A stretch of 64,000 nucleotides of DNA from Merluccius polli (Eukaryota > Chordata > Actinopteri > Gadiformes > Merlucciidae): positions 248,001 through 312,000 of the forward strand of contig JAOPHQ010001997.1 of assembly GCA_030340625.1 (NCBI GenBank), read 5' to 3'. The notes below the pieces were generated by a model, which worked only from the letters and a program-made list of their open reading frames with translations, was not told the origin of the DNA and searched no databases. Both the position numbers and the translations under genes were made by a program. Below, one piece after another: positions 58,581 to 64,000 of the stretch. Position 1 is the first letter of the stretch. The number at the start of each line of letters is the position of its first letter.

Positions 58581-59108
58581 TACAATAACCCTACTTATCT
58601 GGATCAAACCATTTAACCTGATATCCCCACAATAACCCTACTTATCTGGATCAAAGTTAAACATGTAGAAATCTGCTATGATCTAATTCAGTTCAGCTCA
58701 CACTTGTGGACTGAAGTTCACTTCAGAAATGTGGACAGTGTGCTTCATCTTCTCAGTCTCTTCTGTCTTCAAAATAAAAGTTTCCTCTGTTTTCTCTGAG
58801 TCTCTTCCTGTCTGTTTTCAAAATAAGAGTCTCTTACCGGCCCACAGTGTGTCGGCCAGTTCCTCCTGGTTCATCTCCATCAGGCAGAGCTTTGTGATGT
58901 CTACCACTCCCTTTATGGCGCGCCTCCTCTGCTCCCCTTTCTTACCATCCTCCTCCTCCCTCTGACTCTCTGAGCATTGTGGGTAATCTGGGAAGAGACC
59001 CCTCCAGAGCTTCTTCAGCTCCTTGTCTAGAAAAGTGTGTGCGTTCTCCTCAGCCCTCTGGAACAGAACAAACATTAATGAGAACTTGACTCTGAACTCA
59101 CTGAGGAC

Positions 59109-62100
59109 CAGTGCTCGAAGTGGGCTGGTACTCACCGGTACGCAGTACCGGCATTTCTACATTTTACCCTTTGGCGTACCGGCACTTTTTCTTGCGTACC
59201 GGCACTTGTCACAGGCCCCTGGTACTCTACTCTGCCCTAACAAAGTCTGGTTCTCTCTCATCATATTATGATCCTATAAAGTGGACAGAACAAACAACGG
59301 GGCTCCGGGCTCCGCAGGTATGCTACACACCGAGCTAAATGTAAAAAAAACAAAACTACTTTACCCAGGGTGCACTGTGGCGATCACCGGGTTCCATTGT
59401 TTCATTCACGCCAGTCTGCGTTTGTCAGTGGCTAGTCAATGTAATGACTATGAGAATAACCTTTCCAAAATGTTAAACTGGCTCCACAAGAGTAAAAGGA
59501 TACGAAAGGATTCAGAAGAGGACACATCCGATCTTCTAAACTCAAATGACTCGTCAACATTACCTTTAGCACCGCTAACGAGAACGAGCGTTAGCACCGC
59601 ACCTGTGCTGCTGTCCACAGCCTGACAGGCTATCAGCCGAACGACCAGACCGACCAGCGGCTCCCGATAACGCAGTGATCTATGACGTTAATAACAACCT
59701 GGTGAGTCCTGCAAATTAATGGCCTGACTGTTGGTCAAGTGACCAAAGGATGTATTTTTCATCACAAAACAACTGGCTTTTACTTTGCTGCAAAGTGTGC
59801 AGCAAAGTAAAATCGCTTGCTGCTCACACAGAGCAGGGACTGAGGCTGTCACCTGAGTGGAGCGGCTGTTCAATCTCTGCCGTTGGTACTGACAAGGCTA
59901 AGCAACAGCATTCACTGCGTAAGAAAATCAAGGAACACAGAGATTCCAGATCCCATTTAAAAGCAGTGGAGATAGAAAAGAACTCAGAACGTAATGACAT
60001 TCACCAAAAAATCCAAGACATGCATAAGGCTAAACACGATACTAGTTGCCGAGTGTTCCGAACAGCCTACAAAATCGGTAAGCATGGGCGTCCATTCACA
60101 GATATGCCAACTGATGTGACCTTGCAAGAGTTGTGGTGATATAATCGACCATATTGCTACAGACACGCAGAAGAAAATAGCCGACGACAATCAAAAACAG
60201 ATGAAAATTGTGTGTGTTGATTGACGAATCCACCACAATCAGTGGCAAGACTGTGTTGGTGGTCTGTTTAAGGGCAGCTATTGCTGATGCAGAGCCGGAC
60301 ACAATCTTCTTCGATCTACTTGAGTTGGATGGGACCACAGCAAACATAATCACAGACACATTAATGACATGCCTTCATAAATATGGCTTCGATGACAACT
60401 TTTTGGGTGAGTGTTTTGTGGCCTTTGCATGTGATGGAGCATCTGTCATGCTTGGCAGACGCGCAGGGGTTGCTACACAGCTTTGTGCTAAATTCCCACA
60501 CGTATTTATGTGGCACTGCTCAAATCATAGTTTGGAATTGGCAGTTGGGGATGTTATGAAGGAGGTCAGTGGACTAAATCATTTCAAGATTTTCATTGAT
60601 AAGCTGTACACATTATACTGTACCATGCTTCACCCAAAAAACCAAAGAGAGTTGGTCCAGTGTGCACAGAGTGTCGGTCAGCGTCTTCTTGTCATAGGAC
60701 GTGTTTTGTCAGTCCGCTGGGTGGCTTCAAGTGAGAGAACCATCAAAGCTGTTTGGGAGAGCTACAGAGTGCTTCAGGTGCACTTTTTTTACTGCTGCAA
60801 ATGATGTGAAAAGGGATTCAACAGAGAGAGCAAAATACAAGGGACTTGGGAATGATGTTCTCACCTCTATGCCCTTTGTTTTTAATCTTGGAGTAATGTA
60901 TGATGCCCTAACAGAACTCAGTGATATGTCAAGGATGCTCCAGAAGAGAGACATGACGCTGCCTGAAGCAGACAAGCTGTCCATGATTTCAACACCTGGT
61001 CCCTACACAAACACTGTGATTCAAGCTCAGACAGAGATGTCTTTCAAGAATGTAGCCCTGCATGAGAACCACAAACTCGTGAAGATCAATGCAGGACAGT
61101 TCTTCCGAAGCATGGCCGAAAATATGAAATGCAAAATGACTCCAACAACTTCCGCTCATGTCAGCACAACAGAACATAATAGTAGCAACCAACTGGTGAC
61201 AGACATGAAAGTTCTTCAACCAGAAGCTTGGCCTGAGGGAAAACTGGACATACAGCATGGTGATGCAGAGGTGCTTCGTTTGTGTGACTACCTAAAAGTA
61301 GAGAGAAGAGGAAGTATCCAGGGATTTCAGGATTACAAGGACAATAGAGCATCCCAGACCCCAGCCGCCCTGCAGCCACTACTTAAAGCTGTCCATACCA
61401 TTGCTGTGTCTACCAGTGAATGTGAGCGAGCTTTCAGTTGCATGAATGACCTTCTTACTGCCAAAAGAAACTCACTTGCTATTATCAGACTGTCCAACCT
61501 GGTGTTTCTGAAATGCAATGGGCCACCTTTACAGCAGTTCAATCCACAATGTTATGTAAAGTCATGGCTTGCCAAGGGAAGAAGATCTGCAGATGAAACA
61601 GCATGTGAAGCTCCTCACCATTCAAGCAAAGCTGACCCCAAGACCTGCTGGAGCCTTTTTTAAGTAGGTTCATTGTCTTATAATATTTAGTCTGTGCACA
61701 ATCTTTTTTCTTTTTTTTAATCAAGATTGACATTCAATATTTCTGTTAAAGCTACATTTTTTGTATTTGTCAACTCTGCTGACGTGTTACACTAAAGTAC
61801 AATTGTTGACAAGTTATGGTTTATTCATTTACCATTTATAGATTACTTCACTGAATTCATTACCAAATTCACAGCTAACGTATTGTCTACCTCTGATCCC
61901 TTTCAGCCTCTCCCTGCAAAGGCAAGGTAAGATGCGGATGAAACAGCAGCCCCAGAACCTGAAGTTTAACCACGGAGCCTATGGTGCCATTTCTGTAAGT
62001 ATGTGAACATCTTATTTATTAAGTTTGTGCTTGCTGAATTTATGCTACTATCAAACAGACAATACAACCTATTTTTTTACTTCCTCTGTTTCTTTAGAAT

Positions 62101-62968
62101 AGCCAATGAGATTAATCTAACAAAGCATTCTATATTTTGACTACATTGATTGCAAGCTGCATAGCTAACTACTCTAATTTTCTTTTTTGTCTAACTCTGT
62201 CTTCTATCTGTGTCTGTCTCTGTTGTGTGTGTTCACAGGGAACATGGAGTGCCAGTTTGCCTCCTCTCATAGATGTGGAGTCACCTTGATTTCATCGCTT
62301 CCACCAGAGTTCTACATTTCAGGCCTGAAGACTTCATTGCACCACACACTAAATCCTTGTGTAATTGGCACAAAGCATGGTGATGCAGATTTGCTCATTA
62401 AAGCAAGTGTACTCCAATAATTGAAATGGTTGTCCCTTTGATTAGTTGCTGTTGAGAGGAGGCGTGTTTTTGTCAAGTATATTTTCATTTTATCTTGTTA
62501 ACACATGGATCTTAAAGCTGCATTAATCAATTTTTGGTCACTTGGGGGCACACAGCAACCAAACATTACAGATGCACAGCCCTGTCATAACTATTACTCA
62601 AATTCTTATGGCAGGCATGTTAGATAACAATTGCTACTTACAGAATATCCATGATATTTATATAATATCTGACATATTATATTTACTTACCTTTTAGATA
62701 TGGACTGGTTTAGTTTACATCAATTCCTAGGATTTAAGGACATCCCAGCCTGAAGAATTAATTTCATTACACACTAAAGCGAGTGTACTCCAATAATTGA
62801 AATGGTTGTCCCTTTGATTAAATAGTTTTTGAAGCTCAGCATTACCTCTTACTTTTTTTTTTTTTACTCTAAAAATTCAGAATTTTACAATGGTTTACTG
62901 ATTTGCACGCGTCGCTTATATGTGAATAAGGGAGTACTGGCACTTATTTGTTTCCACTTCAAGCACTG
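59109..62968 (+). mobile_element. hAT transposon, KIAA1586-like family, 3.86 kb
   Basis: Ends CAGTGCTCGAAGTG and CACTTCAAGCACTG form an inverted repeat. The flanks CTGAGGAC (59101–59108) and CTGAGAAC (62969–62976) are an 8-bp duplication with one mismatch. Copy A has the empty site CTGAGGACATCAGAAGC near 29431. The interior carries a transposase gene on the + strand (next entry) and, further right (about 61900–62420), two short open stretches bounded by splice-like sites, of unknown meaning. Confidence 0.88.
59470..61663 (+). pseudogene. KIAA1586-like hAT transposase, frameshifted
   Basis: Landmarks in order: MLNWLHKSKR (ATG 59470), a zinc-finger/BED-like region (59800–59960), RVFRTAYKIGKHGRPFTDMP, the catalytic-fold start IDESTTISGKTVLVV (60220), CDGASVMLGRRAGV (60440), WHCSNHSLELAV, and the C-terminal hATC block STSECERAFSCMNDLLTAKR (61415). 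Stop at 61661–61663. Frame breaks: between 60130 and 60210 (two changes) and at the seven-T run at 60784–60790, where six T would keep the frame. The related vertebrate gene is annotated KIAA1586 / E3 SUMO ligase-like. No host function is suggested here. Confidence 0.8.
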
Positions 62969-63507
62969 CTGAGAACATCAGAAGCATCTTTCCTAGACTC
63001 ACGTCCCGCTGGTCTAAAGAGGGAAGCCTGGAGACCATTAGCACCACAAGAGATGCTTTTTAATGTTCATGTAGAGCTAGAGCCAAATGTCTTGTTGGAC
63101 ATTTACACACCTTGATCAGCTCTGTTTGATGCTGCTGTACAGACTGAGCACTGGTAACCTTTGACCTCTGCTGGTTTCGTCTGTGGAACACACACACACA
63201 CACATTCATATCAGTAGGGTTTGATAACAACCAACTGGGCTGTTTTCTTCATCTGTTTGAAACTCCTACCTCTCCTCTCTGGAGGGGCGTCCATCTTTAA
63301 CTACAGGAGGATAATGCATAGACCATTCACTCTTCATGGAGACACAGCTGGGTAAAAGGGAGTCTCCTTTCTCCTGCTGGACTCTTCTAGAAAAACAAGA
63401 ACCAGGACAAAATTTTGGTTTAGGTCATATGCTCCTGAAATGTTATCTGTTTCGACCTCAAAATATCATTGGGTGCATTTGTACAAGCGCAAATAATTGT
63501 TCTGGTG

Positions 63508-63664
63508 TGTGGAGTGTGTGTGGGTGACAGTTGGTTTACAGCCTCACCTGGCCTGAGTCAGACTGATTAGACTCTGGCTGGGTGGGGCTGCACACCTGTG
63601 GTGCAGAGCAATCATGGCACCCAGGATAAACCAGCTATCAGCCTCTGTCATGGCAGCATATACC
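63508..63664 (+). mobile_element. Solo LTR in copy B, interrupted
   Basis: Same insertion as 29963–30242, with the same TGGTG left flank (63503–63507). Cut at GCATATACC by the element that follows. Confidence 0.8.
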
Positions 63665-64000
63665 CAGTGGCGGATTAAGGTGGTCATGGGCCCCTAGGCT
63701 ACTGTTTGTTTGGGCCCTCCACATTATTAGTCATGCTTTATCAGAAAAAAAAACCCGCTTGGAACTTTGGCCGCGCTTACACACGCGCGCACATGTTGAC
63801 ACAGCCACCGGGGACGTGAGCGTCGCGTGAGGGTCGGGTTACGGCTGCGTCGAGGTCACCGCTGCTGATCGCTGCCACTCTAGTCAATGAAAGCATTTCC
63901 ACCAGGCGTGCTGCGGAACGTCTCAAGGTCAATATCCACTATACGCGAATTATCCGTGTGACATCGCGCCGGATCAATCAGAGGGATCAACGTCACGGCC
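63665..64000. mobile_element. Left part of a hAT-like element running off the window
   Basis: Begins CAGTGGCGGATTAAGG inside the solo LTR and continues GC-rich (GTGAGCGTCGCGTGAGGGTC) to the window edge. The terminal CAGTGGCGG matches the hAT ends at 36632 and 37736. The far end is not visible. Confidence 0.55.

Larger units (their letters stand above)
51950..63386 (-). pseudogene. NLRC3-like NLR, copy B: frameshifted and missing 5' exons (outside window)
   Basis: Exons with the same boundaries and phases as copy A: 63270–63386, 63111–63180, 58838–59057, 55784–57567 (FISNA-NACHT), 53550–53723 and 53208–53384 (LRR), 52982–53028, and 51950–52506 (B30.2). The NACHT exon has one extra A at 56759–56760 (CTCGAACG against CTCGACG in copy A). 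This shifts the frame after IISHV and leads to a stop at 56501–56503. It also lacks 24 nt (8 codons) relative to copy A. One LRR exon of copy A has no partner here. A 3.86-kb hAT splits the intron between 59057 and 63111 without touching exons. The ATG exon should lie right of the window. Elsewhere the exons stay open, so decay is recent, or the single base is an assembly error. Confidence 0.85.

Overview
The window is nuclear DNA from a vertebrate, almost certainly a teleost fish. Genes are split by canonical GT/AG introns. The left end carries the ttc3–vps26c pair in the same convergent arrangement as human 21q22. The rest is dominated by an NLR (NACHT/LRR) locus of the teleost NLRC3-like type: FISNA-NACHT exon, LRR exons and a C-terminal B30.2 exon. 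Many AC/AT/ATT microsatellites and an intact Gmr1-type retrotransposon (a lineage first named from Atlantic cod) make a cod-like fish plausible, but the sequence alone does not prove it.

Layout. 1–5.4 kb: the 3' end of ttc3 (+ strand), ending in a RING-H2 exon and a poly(A) signal. 6.1–10.0 kb: complete vps26c (− strand, 8 exons, 297 codons), with a 31-bp minisatellite against the acceptor of exon 4. 10.2–32.9 kb: NLR copy A (− strand). Twelve coding exons join in phase into an uninterrupted 1,216-aa reading frame, with a candidate TATA box and 5' non-coding exon upstream. Its introns hold a small intact multi-exon gene on the opposite strand inside a palindrome-bounded repeat unit (14.6–17.45 kb), a nest of DNA transposons with about 280-bp inverted repeats (19.1–21.8 kb), a perfect 70-bp palindrome, a HARBI1-type transposase relic, several minisatellites and two solo LTRs.

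33–42.4 kb is a repeat-rich spacer: microsatellites, an 8-bp-TSD hAT MITE, a displaced fragment of vps26c intron 3/exon 3, a decayed ZMYM1-like hAT, a compact non-autonomous LTR retrotransposon with perfect 5-bp TSDs, and another hAT MITE. 42.5–64 kb: NLR copy B, a second version of the same unit starting in the same LINE tail. It has been split by a full-length Gmr1-like Ty3/gypsy element (44.03–50.38 kb), a Harbinger-type element (50.76–51.63 kb) and a KIAA1586-like hAT (59.1–62.97 kb). Its NACHT exon carries a 1-nt insertion, so copy B is probably a pseudogene. Its first exons lie beyond the right edge.

Two housekeeping genes therefore border a duplicated, presumably innate-immune receptor locus that is being reshaped by mobile elements. 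The most unusual items are the Gmr1-type polyprotein with integrase ahead of reverse transcriptase, the intact small gene carried in a palindrome-bounded unit, the minisatellite built from a splice acceptor, and the paired NLR copies that show several insertion sites before and after.
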